Source of the DNA: Thiopseudomonas acetoxidans
Lineage (GTDB): Bacteria > Pseudomonadota > Gammaproteobacteria > Pseudomonadales > Pseudomonadaceae
DNA length: 64,000 bases
NCBI RefSeq assembly: GCF_030362935.1
Contig: NZ_JAUCDY010000002.1
Location: 186,001 to 250,000 of the forward strand
Direction: 5' to 3'
Each line of letters begins with the position of its first letter. Position 1 is the first letter of the stretch. Below are positions 16,468-24,550 of the stretch, piece by piece. Made by a program: the position numbers and the translations under genes. The notes under the pieces were generated by a model. It saw only the letters and a list, made by a program, of their open reading frames with translations. It was not told the origin of the DNA and did not search any database.

Positions 16468-16635
16468 ATGACGATACTCTGCAAACCACGCGTGCTAATT
16501 TTTTGGCTGGTATTGATAGGATTTTTTGTCTGGGATTGGTACAGCTCTGAACCGGTCAATCTGCGCATGGAGCCGCCCGTTATTGCGCTAGGCTCAGGTC
16601 AAGCACCCTCAGGCGCGCACTGCGCTAGTTTCTAG
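16468..16635 (+). CDS. Small 55-aa single-pass membrane protein in thiosulfate operon
   Basis: ATG two bases after the transporter stop. Translation begins MTILCKPRVLIFWLVLIGFF, one hydrophobic helix (about residues 9-25), then VWDWYSSEPVNLRMEPP and a short tail ending at TAG 16633-16635. The tight coupling, single TM plus Trp/Tyr-rich juxtamembrane motif and hydrophobic design make it a plausible real gene. I do not know a function; it might help assemble or anchor the transporter/rhodanese pair. Confidence 0.6.
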   Translation: MTILCKPRVLIFWLVLIGFFVWDWYSSEPVNLRMEPPVIALGSGQAPSGAHCASF

Positions 16636-16699
16636 CGTACTAGAACCTGAGTAATTCACTGCGGACGACCAGCAGTGTTGCTGGTCGAACCAAGACTAT

Positions 16700-16760
16700 A
16701 CCAACCCGCTTGACATCCTCCCCGCCCTAAAGGACGGGGATTCCCTCTACAGGACGGCCA
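16700..16760 (-). ncRNA. Probable omega RNA (reRNA) 3' end at right end of the IS
   Basis: In characterised IS605-type elements the guide RNA covers the 3' part of tnpB and the right end, with the guide taken from flanking DNA. Here the right-end hairpin CCCCGTCCTTTAGGGCGGGG (minus strand, 16739-16720) overlaps the last tnpB codons and is followed by GGATGTCAA, the usual border; the guide would be sequence below about 16710. Only the structure is seen, transcription is inferred. Confidence 0.5.
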
Positions 16761-17788
16761 TGCCCGACCGCAAGAATGTTCTTGGCCGCATTGATGTCGC
16801 GGTCGTGAGTGACACCACACTCACTGCAAGTCCATTCTCTTATTCGCAAACCTGATCTACCCTTCGGACTACTGTCGGAAATGCAACCGCAGCACGAGCA
16901 GGCTTGGGTGGTGTACGACTCGTTGACCTCTTTAAAAACAATGCCTGCGTGAGCGCATTTGTATTCCAGCATTGTTTTCAGCATGGCCCAGCCAGCGTCC
17001 AGCACTGACTTGGCCATCTTGGTTTTGGCCAGCGAGGATGATTTCACATTGCCAACGTAGATTTCACCCGCACGGTTCACCAGTTGACGGCTGAACTTGT
17101 GTAAGGCGTCTTTGCGCCGATTGGCAATCTTGGCGTGAATGTTTTTGACACGTTTTTTCTTTCCTGCGCGTTGTGCAACAGCCAGCTTCGACTCCAGATC
17201 ACGGTAGAACCGGCCTGCCTCTAGCTTGGTTCCGTCCGAGCAGGTGGCGGTATCTTTCAGACCAAGGTCGATACCGATCTTGTCTTGACCGGCGGGCATG
17301 TCCGCCTCAACTTCAACCACGACATTGAAATACCAGCGACCACGGGCGTCCTCGTTGAACGAGGCAGACTTGAACGTGTACAACGCTAGGTCGTAGCTGT
17401 CCCAGACCTTGAAGTAGTGTCCGTTGTAGTACACCTGCCCGTTTTTCCACTTCGCCATGCCGGTATTGATTGGAACCCAACCCAGCGAGCGGCGAGCACC
17501 CCCGGATTTACGCCAGTTGAGCCGCGCCTTCTTGAACTGCTTACGGCGGATAACGTACTCAGCACCCACTTTCTGAACCGTGTGGCTGTGCAGCCCCAGT
17601 TCTTTGTGTGCGCCTTGGGTGTACTTCTGAATATCGTAGGCAGACAAAAACACACCCTGCTCTTTGATAGAGCGGTGACTGAGTTCGTTCACATAATTCC
17701 AGACAAAGTTAACCGACCGTGCCATTTGATTGAGCAGCGGACGGTGCTTGTCTTTGACTCGAACTTTGAGGGTCTTGGTGTGTTTCAT
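16727..17788 (-). CDS. tnpB: TnpB, RNA-guided nuclease homologue (IS200/IS605 accessory)
   Basis: 353 aa from ATG 17788 (MKHTKTLKVRVKDKHRP); a 19-residue longer in-frame form exists but its N-terminus is not family-like. RuvC-I Asp in KIGIDLGLKD (D174), the treble-clef zinc finger as C297-x2-C300 and C321-x2-C324, and RuvC-III in THDRDINAAKNIL (D331) are intact. The usual RuvC-II Glu (as in IxIEDL) is not there: the aligned stretch reads IYVGNVKSSSL with Gly246. A Glu 44 residues later (E290, in EVNESYTTQ) may serve instead. TnpB proteins cut DNA under guidance of an omega RNA encoded at the element's right end. Full length, no frameshift. Confidence 0.92.
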   Translation of the reverse strand: MKHTKTLKVRVKDKHRPLLNQMARSVNFVWNYVNELSHRSIKEQGVFLSAYDIQKYTQGAHKELGLHSHTVQKVGAEYVIRRKQFKKARLNWRKSGGARRSLGWVPINTGMAKWKNGQVYYNGHYFKVWDSYDLALYTFKSASFNEDARGRWYFNVVVEVEADMPAGQDKIGIDLGLKDTATCSDGTKLEAGRFYRDLESKLAVAQRAGKKKRVKNIHAKIANRRKDALHKFSRQLVNRAGEIYVGNVKSSSLAKTKMAKSVLDAGWAMLKTMLEYKCAHAGIVFKEVNESYTTQACSCCGCISDSSPKGRSGLRIREWTCSECGVTHDRDINAAKNILAVGHGRPVEGIPVL

Positions 17789-17809
17789 ATCTTCGATTAT
17801 AATTGGGCT

Positions 17810-18226
17810 ATGAAAGAAAACAACCCATACAGAACAGGCAGGCACTGCGTTTTTGAGCTACATGCTCATTTGGTCTTTATTACAAAGTACCGAGGCGTAG
17901 TGTTCACTGATGAACATCTTAGGTCGCTGGAAAGTATCTTTCGCAGCGTGTGTGAGGACTTTGAAACGGAGCTTGTGGAGTTTAATGGTGAAGCCGACCA
18001 TGTTCACCTGCTGGTGAACTTTCCACCGAAGGTGTCTGTATCGAAACTGGTTAATAGCCTGAAAGGTGTGTCGAGTCGGAGGCTCAAGCAACTGCACCCA
18101 GAGCTAATCAAGTCTGCGTATATGAAGAACGCGCTATGGAGTCCCAGTTACTACGCCGGCAGTGTTGGTGGTGCGCCTATTTCAGTGATACGCCAATACA
18201 TAGAGCAGCAAACCCGACCCTATTAA
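17810..18226 (+). CDS. tnpA: IS200/IS605-family transposase TnpA (HUH Y1)
   Basis: 138 aa single-strand transposase. The HUH motif is seen as EADHVHLLVNF (H64, H66) and the nucleophilic Tyr as RQYIEQQ (Y130); the intermediate WSPSYYAGSVGG is typical. Start ATG 17810 gives the normal family size (130-150 aa); an open frame continuing upstream to 17417 is just the antisense of tnpB. All catalytic residues are present, so the element may be active. Divergent from tnpB, 21 bp between the starts. Confidence 0.95.
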   Translation: MKENNPYRTGRHCVFELHAHLVFITKYRGVVFTDEHLRSLESIFRSVCEDFETELVEFNGEADHVHLLVNFPPKVSVSKLVNSLKGVSSRRLKQLHPELIKSAYMKNALWSPSYYAGSVGGAPISVIRQYIEQQTRPY

Positions 18227-18276
18227 GGAAGGCTACAGCCTTCCAGCGCTATCCTTCCCCGCACTAAAAGTACGGG
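18227..18276 (+). repeat. Left-end hairpins of the IS200/IS605 element
   Basis: Directly after the tnpA stop, GGAAGGCT-AC-AGCCTTCC forms a perfect 8-bp stem (18227-18244), and CCCGCACTAAAAGTACGGG (18258-18276) forms the left-end subterminal hairpin recognised by TnpA. The second resembles the right-end hairpin, as expected for paired ends. Confidence 0.75.
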
Positions 18277-18353
18277 CTTGTCGCGCATTTTGGTCAGCAG
18301 CCTACTAACAACAGGTGGAGCTCCGGAAGCTTTGCAGGCTAAGGCACCGCTAG

Positions 18354-19706
18354 TCACAAAAAAGCAGCCTGTACTTGATTGCGTCCCTGCTGTTTTGCTT
18401 GATACAGCAGCGTATCCGCTTGAGCAAATACTCTTTGCAGGCTCAGTTCAGAGCTGGCTGGGAACTCGACCACCCCAACGCTGACCGTCACTTGCAACGC
18501 TTTCATTTGTTTACAAAACTCTGCTTGCTCCACAGCTTGGCGGATTCGCTCGGCAAACTGCTGCATGCCCTGCGCAGCATCAGGCTCCAACATACCGAAA
18601 ACAACAAACTCCTCTCCTCCCCAACGAAAGACCCTGTCAGTCATACGCGCATGCTGCACTAACAACTGAGCAAACTCCACCAACAGCATATCGCCAACAA
18701 AGTGGCCATATTCATCATTAACTTTCTTGAAATGGTCTATATCTATCAGCATAAAGCCTAATGTTTGTTCCAGCCTTTGCGCCAAAGCACGCTCGCGACT
18801 AAATTTGGCTTCTAACGTGGTTCTATTCAGCAGCTTCGTTAACTGATCATGGGTTGCCATTTGGGCAATATGCTTTTCCAAACACTCAAGCAACAAGCGG
18901 CCAAGCTCTTCACTGGTCTGCTCAAACTCTTGTAAATATAGGCTGACTTGCTCAGGGCGATGCTCAGCTGCCTGATGGACAATAATAGTGCTGAGTTCAT
19001 GGGCCCGTTCATGCAACGCATCAAACGTTTTACGTTCCACTGAGCGGTAGTTATCTTCTTTCAACCAGCGGGTCAGATGGCAACTTTCAATCGGCAGTGG
19101 TTCAACTACAGTATCCAAGCCTTGCCCTAAAGCTAATGCAAATACCTGATATTTCCAGCTCTGATGCTTTACATAGGCTTTTACCAAGTCGCTCGGTAAG
19201 TTGCTTGATAAGATAGAAAACACCTGATTAATACGCTGACTTTCGTATTCGGCGGCTTGTTTTATGTGCACCATTTTGAACAGCAAAGTACGCACTTCAA
19301 CGGACAAACTAATGCATAAATCAACCACTTGGTTTAACAAGTAAGCCAAGCGGCTATAACCAAAGGAATTGCCATAGCTGGTAACCAGCTGGCGAACCTT
19401 GTTATACAGCAACACAGCATCGGTATCGCCAAGACCTAACTGATACCAGTTAAGTGTCTGGCGATACACCACGGTATAGAGGTTCTCTTGGTATTCACCG
19501 CCGATTACAGCCTCATAAAACCCATCAAGCAAAAGCTCATGGCCGGGAAGCAAGTATCCGCTACAGTGTCTTTTGCCCCAACGCTGTATTTGCTGATAAA
19601 AATTTTTATTCTGACTGAGCAGCTGTTTCGTGTAGCTTTGTATTTCAAGCTCGTGTTCGGGCTTTAATTCAAGCTTTTCTTTAAGTTTTTCAATTTTACT
19701 TAGCAT
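18354..19706 (-). CDS. Diguanylate cyclase with degenerate globin-like N-terminus
   Basis: 450 aa. C-terminal GGDEF domain (about residues 285-450): DQLTKLLNRTTLE, active site RWGGEEF (GGEEF), and an RxxD inhibitory site RMTD placed five residues before it, so it should make c-di-GMP and be feedback-inhibited. The N-terminal half resembles a globin-coupled sensor (DGFYEAVIGGEYQENLYTVVYRQTLNWYQLGLG), but the expected proximal His position holds Trp (about residue 87). The middle (about 200-280) is helical and resembles linkers of DosC-type enzymes. Likely cytoplasmic, no TM. The neighbouring IS may have separated it from an original context. Confidence 0.85.
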   Translation of the reverse strand: MLSKIEKLKEKLELKPEHELEIQSYTKQLLSQNKNFYQQIQRWGKRHCSGYLLPGHELLLDGFYEAVIGGEYQENLYTVVYRQTLNWYQLGLGDTDAVLLYNKVRQLVTSYGNSFGYSRLAYLLNQVVDLCISLSVEVRTLLFKMVHIKQAAEYESQRINQVFSILSSNLPSDLVKAYVKHQSWKYQVFALALGQGLDTVVEPLPIESCHLTRWLKEDNYRSVERKTFDALHERAHELSTIIVHQAAEHRPEQVSLYLQEFEQTSEELGRLLLECLEKHIAQMATHDQLTKLLNRTTLEAKFSRERALAQRLEQTLGFMLIDIDHFKKVNDEYGHFVGDMLLVEFAQLLVQHARMTDRVFRWGGEEFVVFGMLEPDAAQGMQQFAERIRQAVEQAEFCKQMKALQVTVSVGVVEFPASSELSLQRVFAQADTLLYQAKQQGRNQVQAAFL

Positions 19707-19820
19707 TGCTTTCCCAGCTAAATGCTAATAACCACCTGTCATCAGCATGCCATTAAAACGCCACAGCCTAGCTTTTACGACAAATAAAATCTCTAACAGG
19801 TGCACAGTTTTATAATTGCC

Positions 19821-20516
19821 CTAAAGCTGCCAATCAATAGAGGTCTGCCCCGTCTGCAGCAAAAACTTATTGCACTTACTAAAATGGCCATTGCCTAAAA
19901 AGCCGCGGTAGGCAGATAACGGCGATGGATGTGCTGAAGTTAGCAATAGATGTTTTCGCGTATCGAGCAAATCCGCCTTGCTGCGCGCATGCGCACCCCA
20001 GAGCATAAACACAACATGTTCGCGCTGCTGGTTAACCAACTCAATAATACGATCAGTAAATCGCTGCCAGCCCTGCTTAGCGTGCGAGCCGGCCTTGGCT
20101 TGCTCAACGGTAAGAGTCGTATTTAACAGTAACACCCCCTGCCGCGCCCAATGCTCTAAACAGCCATGTTCAGCTATGGGAATATTAAGATCGCGCTGCA
20201 GCTCTTTATAAATATTCTGCAACGACGGTGGAATAGCTACGCCTTGAGGCACTGAAAAACTTAACCCGTGAGCCTGCCCTGGTCCGTGATAAGGATCTTG
20301 CCCCAAAATAACCACCTTTACTTCGGTTAAAGGTGTTAGATTCAGCGCGTTAAAAATCAAAGGGTTAGGAGGGAAAATCTCTTTACCCTGTTTTTTTTCT
20401 TCACGCAAAAAACTGCTCAGTGAACGCATGTAAGGCTGTTCAAACTCGTCCAGCAATACGGCCTTCCAGCTTGCCTCAAGCTGCACTTCTCGTTTTGACA
20501 CAAAACCTCCCATCAC
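19821..20516 (-). CDS. ung: Uracil-DNA glycosylase
   Basis: 231 aa family-1 UDG that removes uracil from DNA in base-excision repair. Catalytic Asp motif VVILGQDPYHGPGQAHGL and the Leu-loop SAHPSPLSAYRGFLGNGHF with its His are intact; the N-terminal VQLEASWKAVLL matches Pseudomonas Ung. Start uncertain: ATG 20516 has no clear ribosome-binding site, whereas GTG 20501 lies four bases behind GGGAGG and would give 226 aa. Divergent from the solute-binding protein gene. Confidence 0.97.
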   Translation of the reverse strand: MMGGFVSKREVQLEASWKAVLLDEFEQPYMRSLSSFLREEKKQGKEIFPPNPLIFNALNLTPLTEVKVVILGQDPYHGPGQAHGLSFSVPQGVAIPPSLQNIYKELQRDLNIPIAEHGCLEHWARQGVLLLNTTLTVEQAKAGSHAKQGWQRFTDRIIELVNQQREHVVFMLWGAHARSKADLLDTRKHLLLTSAHPSPLSAYRGFLGNGHFSKCNKFLLQTGQTSIDWQL

Positions 20517-20665
20517 TAGCTGTTTTATTTTGCTTTGCCGCTTTATTATACCTAGAGTTAAAACATAAGCAGCTTTCGACTAACGGAGACTTTCCAGCAA
20601 CTAACAAAAACAGCAAAGTCGAGGCATTATTCTGTTTCGTTGCAGATTTAATAAGGAGATTTCAC

Positions 20666-21913
20666 TTGATCCGTATGATTTTAGCTTTGGCTCTTTGGCT
20701 GGGCATTAGTATCACTGCGATTGCAGAAGAGCCCATCATTATCGGGCTTAACTTTCCGCGCACCGGACACTATAAAGAAGAAGGCTTAGCACAAATGCGC
20801 GGCGCATTGCTGGCCATTGATGAAATTAACGCCAAGGGCGGGCTACTAGGGAGACCTATCAAACTTATTACACGTGACACTGCTTCCAGGCCAGAAAAAG
20901 CTGCACGCAACGTCGATAGCATGATAGGAGAAGGTGCCGTTATGTTGTTTGGTAGCGTTTCCAGCGCTGTAGCCGTAGCTGCTGCGGAACGTGCACGGCA
21001 AAATAAAACCATTTATTTTTCAACCATTGGCTATGCTAACGATGTCACTACCGAAAAAGGCCATCGTTACATATTCAGAGAAAGCACCAGCGCTACCATG
21101 TCGGCTCGTGCGCTAGGCGAATACTTAACACTGAATTTCCCCAATAAAAAATACTTCTATATCACTGCCGACTACAGCTGGGGACATAGTTCAGAAGAGT
21201 CATTGCGTAAAAACACCAACACACAAGACACCAACACCCATCCAGGTGTATTAGTACCTTTCCCCTCCGCTAAGCAGTCTGACTACAGCAGCGCGTTGAA
21301 AAAAGCAGAGGAAAGTAATGCCGAAGTAATAGTGTTAGCGCTGTACGGTCATGATCTAGTACGCGCCATGCGCACTGCCGACACTATGGGACTGAACCGC
21401 AAAACCCAAATTGTCGCACCCAACCTAACCCAAACCGTTATTGAACAAACAGGTCCAAGCCTTATGGTGGGCGTACTAGGTACTGAGCACTGGTTTTGGC
21501 GCGTGCCGGAAATTGAAAAGTCAGGCACGGGGTTAATGTTCACTAAAAACTTCAGCGACAGGTATGGTCTTTACCCCGCCAGTGCCGCAGCTTCGGCTTA
21601 TACGGTCATATATCAATGGGCTGACGCGGTAAGTCGCAGCAAGAGCTTAGACAGCGCCAACGTCATTAAAGCGCTGGAAAACCACGAATATCAACTCTTA
21701 AAAGACAAAGCACAATGGCGCGGTTTTGATCACCAAAATGTGCAAACCGTCTATGTGGTAAGGGTTAACGGACGTGAAACCGTTGTTAGACACCCATCGC
21801 GTCAAGATTATCTAGAAGTCGTTCACAGCCTTAGTGGTGATAAGGCAGCCATCAGTCATGATGAATGGAAAGAACTACGCAAAGCCGCTAAGCAGCCCGA
21901 TACGCTACGCTAA
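20666..21913 (+). CDS. ABC-type branched-chain amino acid/urea-like solute-binding protein (orphan)
   Basis: 415 aa Peripla_BP_6 (Leu/Ile/Val- or UrtA-like) protein. TTG 20666 with AAGGAG seven bases upstream gives an N-terminus MIRMILALALWLGISITAIAEEP that is a clean Sec signal peptide. Mature part: IIIGLNFPRTGHYKEEG, MRGALLAIDEINAKGGLLGRPI and YDGHD-like region LYGHDLVRAMRTADT. It binds a small polar solute in the periplasm. No permease or ATPase genes are adjacent, so it may serve an unlinked transporter or a receptor. Ends before a strong bidirectional terminator. Confidence 0.82.
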   Translation: MIRMILALALWLGISITAIAEEPIIIGLNFPRTGHYKEEGLAQMRGALLAIDEINAKGGLLGRPIKLITRDTASRPEKAARNVDSMIGEGAVMLFGSVSSAVAVAAAERARQNKTIYFSTIGYANDVTTEKGHRYIFRESTSATMSARALGEYLTLNFPNKKYFYITADYSWGHSSEESLRKNTNTQDTNTHPGVLVPFPSAKQSDYSSALKKAEESNAEVIVLALYGHDLVRAMRTADTMGLNRKTQIVAPNLTQTVIEQTGPSLMVGVLGTEHWFWRVPEIEKSGTGLMFTKNFSDRYGLYPASAAASAYTVIYQWADAVSRSKSLDSANVIKALENHEYQLLKDKAQWRGFDHQNVQTVYVVRVNGRETVVRHPSRQDYLEVVHSLSGDKAAISHDEWKELRKAAKQPDTLR

Positions 21914-21932
21914 TACGCAGCAATTCAGGCAT

Positions 21933-21961
21933 AAAAAAGGTTGGCTTAGGCCAACCTTTTT
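21933..21961. terminator. Bidirectional Rho-independent terminator
   Basis: AAAAAGGTTGGC-TTAG-GCCAACCTTTTT, a 7-bp GC stem extended by A/T pairs, with T5 on either strand. It separates the solute-binding protein gene from fleQ, which converge here. Confidence 0.93.
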
Positions 21962-21983
21962 ATTTCGCTAAATACATACCTGA

Positions 21984-23435
21984 TTAACGATTCATATCAT
22001 ATTTGCGCATTTTTTCCACCAGGGTTGTACGTCGAATACCCAAGCGTTCCGCTGCATGCGCAACGACTCCATCCGTATCATCAAGTGCCTGCTGAATTAA
22101 AGCGCGCTCAATGTCTGCCAAGTGCTCACGCAAATCCAATCCTTCAGCGGGCAACACATTTCCCATTGGCGCAATAGGCTCCGGCTCTTCAAGCAGCGGC
22201 GCCTGCAAAGCAGCGCGCTCGCTTAATTCGTCCCGCAGCTCTCTAATTCCGCCATCTTCTTCCAGATAGCGAAACTTCTTGGGCAGTTCATTCACACCAA
22301 TAACACCATGGGGATACATAATCGCCATGCGCTCTACCAAGTTGGCTAGCTCTCGCACGTTACCGGACCAGTCATGCTCACATAAAGACATAATGGCAGC
22401 TGAGTTAAACCGAATAGAACCACGCTTTTCGCTCTCCATACGCATGACCAGCTCGTTAATAAGCAGTGGTATATCTTCCGAACGCTCACGTAATGGGGGC
22501 ATTTCGATAGGAAACACATTTAAACGATAAAATAGATCTTCACGAAAGTCTCCGGCTTCAATCATTTTCTCCAGATCTTTATGTGTGGCTGCAACGATAC
22601 GTACATCTGCCGTTTGCGTTTTGGTACTGCCTACCCGCTCAAAAACCCGCTCCTGTAAAACCCTAAGCAACTTAACTTGCATAGGCAGCGGCATGTCGCC
22701 CACTTCATCTAAAAACAACGTACCGCCTTTAGCCATTTCGAAACGCCCCGCTCGGGTGCTTATCGCCCCCGTAAACGCGCCTTTCTCATGACCAAAAAGC
22801 TCACTTTCCAACAGTTCTGCAGGAATAGCGCCACAGTTAACCGGAACAAAAGGTCCATCCTTACGCGAGGAACTATAATGCAGGTTGCGTGCTACAACCT
22901 CCTTACCCGTCCCTGACTCGCCGAGAATCAACACATTAGCCTCAGTGTCTGCTACCTGCTGCATCATCTGTCTAACTTTTTGCATGCAGCGGCTAGTTCC
23001 TACCAAGCTGCGAAACAAATGCGTTTCACGCTGGTTGCGCCGCTCATCTACCTCAGCATAAACATCCCGATACACCTGCGCCCGGTGCAAGCAGTCCACC
23101 AATCTGTTGTAGGTGGGTACGGGGGACAAAGAGTTCAGTATTCGTTGTCGATACTCAGCCGGCCAATCGTTAGGCATATCGCCAAAAACAACCAAGGGCA
23201 AAAACTCATCCCACTGGCATAATTCCTTAACCAGCGTTAGAGCTTGCGCGCTGTCTTGCATAGAAACAAACGCGCAGAGTATCTCGCGGGGATTGGATAG
23301 TTCTTTTACCGCATCACGCCACTTGGAGCTATCCGCAGCAATAAACTCTTCATCCATAAAGTTAAAAATATAAGCAATATTTTGACGCTGTTGCGGATCA
23401 TCTTCGATCAGCAGAAGTTTAGTTTCACGATGCAT
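21984..23435 (-). CDS. fleQ: Flagellar master regulator FleQ
   Basis: 483 aa from ATG 23435 (MHRETKLLLIEDDPQQ), the family start; a TTG nine bases upstream is less likely. N-terminal REC-like FleQ domain (about 1-130), AAA+ sigma-54 interaction domain with Walker A GESGTGKEVV, GAFTGA loop (HEKGAFTGAIS) and Walker B GGTLFLDEVGD, and a C-terminal Fis-type HTH with ERLGIRRTTLVEKMRKY. FleQ with sigma-54 activates class II flagellar genes and, by binding c-di-GMP, controls exopolysaccharide. It sits just beyond the fliC-fliT cluster, as in other Pseudomonas. Confidence 0.97.
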   Translation of the reverse strand: MHRETKLLLIEDDPQQRQNIAYIFNFMDEEFIAADSSKWRDAVKELSNPREILCAFVSMQDSAQALTLVKELCQWDEFLPLVVFGDMPNDWPAEYRQRILNSLSPVPTYNRLVDCLHRAQVYRDVYAEVDERRNQRETHLFRSLVGTSRCMQKVRQMMQQVADTEANVLILGESGTGKEVVARNLHYSSSRKDGPFVPVNCGAIPAELLESELFGHEKGAFTGAISTRAGRFEMAKGGTLFLDEVGDMPLPMQVKLLRVLQERVFERVGSTKTQTADVRIVAATHKDLEKMIEAGDFREDLFYRLNVFPIEMPPLRERSEDIPLLINELVMRMESEKRGSIRFNSAAIMSLCEHDWSGNVRELANLVERMAIMYPHGVIGVNELPKKFRYLEEDGGIRELRDELSERAALQAPLLEEPEPIAPMGNVLPAEGLDLREHLADIERALIQQALDDTDGVVAHAAERLGIRRTTLVEKMRKYDMNR

Positions 23436-23606
23436 ACTGGCCAATTCATAGTCAGTTTAAATAAATACCGTAAGTTGATTACGGCGACGTGTGTACAGTT
23501 AAGTCAATTTACTATGGAATGTCAATTTAATGGCATACTTATTTTAATGCTTATGTATTTTTTTGACACAAGTCAGAAAAGCATACGCAACAAAACAAGC
23601 AATCAT

Positions 23607-23634
23607 AAAAAAACCAGCGGCATAGGCGCTGGTT
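23607..23634 (-). terminator. Terminator of the fliC-fliT operon
   Basis: On the minus strand AACCAGCG-loop(7)-CGCTGGTT followed by T5, placed 30 bp beyond the fliT-like stop and in front of fleQ, so fleQ must have its own promoter in 23436-23606. Confidence 0.85.
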
Positions 23635-23661
23635 CTCTTATTCAATTCTTAATCTAAGCTG

Positions 23662-23958
23662 TCATTCAAAGAGCTGATAAATTTTTGCGTTTTTTTTTGA
23701 CTGCTGAATCTGTACCAGCTCACTGGCTATACGCTGCTGCTCAGATTGACAGGAAGCAACCAAGTCACGGTACAAGTCCAATAATTCCTGCATTTTTTCA
23801 CGCAACTCGTCGGCTGCGCTGTGCGGATCGGCCAGTGCCTGATCGACCGCTTGCCGGCACTGCATATCTAAAGCACCTATTGCTTCCCAGTCTTGATTTT
23901 CCAGCGCTTCACGTAGCGCTGTTCCAGACTGCTGCAATTGCAAAACTGCTGCATTCAT
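23662..23958 (-). CDS. fliT: FliT/FleP-like flagellar chaperone
   Basis: 98 aa, mostly helical, from ATG 23958 (MNAAVLQLQQSG) with GAGG eight bases upstream; a longer in-frame start at 23991 overlaps fliS2 and lacks an N-terminal match. The position between fliS and fleQ is that of fliT (P. putida) or fleP (P. aeruginosa). Family members chaperone the filament cap protein FliD and have little sequence conservation, so the call leans on context. Confidence 0.68.
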   Translation of the reverse strand: MNAAVLQLQQSGTALREALENQDWEAIGALDMQCRQAVDQALADPHSAADELREKMQELLDLYRDLVASCQSEQQRIASELVQIQQSKKNAKIYQLFE

Positions 23959-23980
23959 ACTTGAACCCTCTTGGGGATTA

Positions 23981-24361
23981 TCAGGCCGCAATTGCGTCCC
24001 ATCCCTCTTTCACTTCACGCAACAAACTGGAAACTTCTTCTAAAATGAGCGGATCATTTTTCAGGTTAGCTTCCATAAGACGTCTAGCCATATAGTCATA
24101 CAGGCCGTCCAAATTTAGTGCTATTTCGCCACCCTGCTCAAGGTCAAGGCTCTGGCGTAAACCATTAACGATACCAATAGCCTTACTAATTAACTCACCC
24201 TTCTCAGCAACTTGCCGACGCTCCATGGCACCACGAGCCTGAGCCAAGCGAGTTAAGCCACCTTCCATCAGCATTTGAATTAAGCGGTGCGGATCCGCGC
24301 CTGCTGCCTGAGCTTGTGTATTAACGGATTGGTATTGCTGTAAAGCTGTCATCGCATTCAT
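23981..24361 (-). CDS. fliS: FliS, second copy (flagellin export chaperone)
   Basis: 126 aa from ATG 24361 (MNAMTALQQYQSVNTQAQ), preceded by GGAG nine bases upstream. FliS signature features are clear: YQSVNTQAQAAGADPHRLIQMLMEGGL, LDLEQGGEIALNLDGLYDYM and the C-terminal acidic helix. FliS binds the C-terminal D0 helix of flagellin in the cytoplasm and stops early polymerisation. It is followed by fliT and preceded by another FliS-family gene with clearly different sequence. This copy is the closer to canonical FliS. Confidence 0.92.
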   Translation of the reverse strand: MNAMTALQQYQSVNTQAQAAGADPHRLIQMLMEGGLTRLAQARGAMERRQVAEKGELISKAIGIVNGLRQSLDLEQGGEIALNLDGLYDYMARRLMEANLKNDPLILEEVSSLLREVKEGWDAIAA

Positions 24362-24476
24362 TTGTTCGTGCTCCCATGTTTTGCGGATTACTCTATTTAT
24401 CGACAACAGCACCACTTTCTTTAAAAAATAATTCTAGAAACTGCTTCATTTGACTGTAAAAAATCCCAATAAAACA

Positions 24477-24523
24477 AAGCCACTACAAACATTCTAGCCT
24501 GGAGTCTAAATGAGTAGTGGCTT
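24477..24523 (-). terminator. Inverted repeat between the two fliS genes
   Basis: AAGCCACTAC and GTAGTGGCTT form a perfect 10-bp stem with a 27-base loop; on the minus strand it is followed by TGTTTTATT, so it may cause partial termination after the first fliS. Confidence 0.45.
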
Positions 24524-24550
24524 ATTGGTACAGATGTTTCTAAATCATTT

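Larger units (their letters stand above)
16710..18285. mobile_element. IS200/IS605-family insertion sequence with divergent tnpA and tnpB
   Basis: Element of about 1.6 kb, with tnpB on the minus strand and tnpA on the plus strand starting 21 bp apart. Both ends carry subterminal hairpins instead of inverted repeats: CCCCGCCCTAAAGGACGGGG at 16720-16739 (tnpB side, right end) and CCCGCACTAAAAGTACGGG at 18258-18276 (tnpA side, left end). No target duplication is expected for this family. The exact ends are estimated from the conserved TTGACATCCTCC and CTTGTCGCGC sequences, to within a few bases. Inserted between the thiosulfate operon and a diguanylate cyclase gene. Confidence 0.9.

Noticed and set aside
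17417..17809. Upstream extension of the tnpA frame (131 extra codons)
   Set aside because: It runs antisense through tnpB and the extension has no HUH-transposase features; the ATG at 17810 gives normal size.
23445..23606. Sigma-70 promoter of fleQ (TTGACA at about 23520, minus strand)
   Set aside because: A TTGACA hexamer exists, but no acceptable -10 at 16-18 bp; not reported as a feature.
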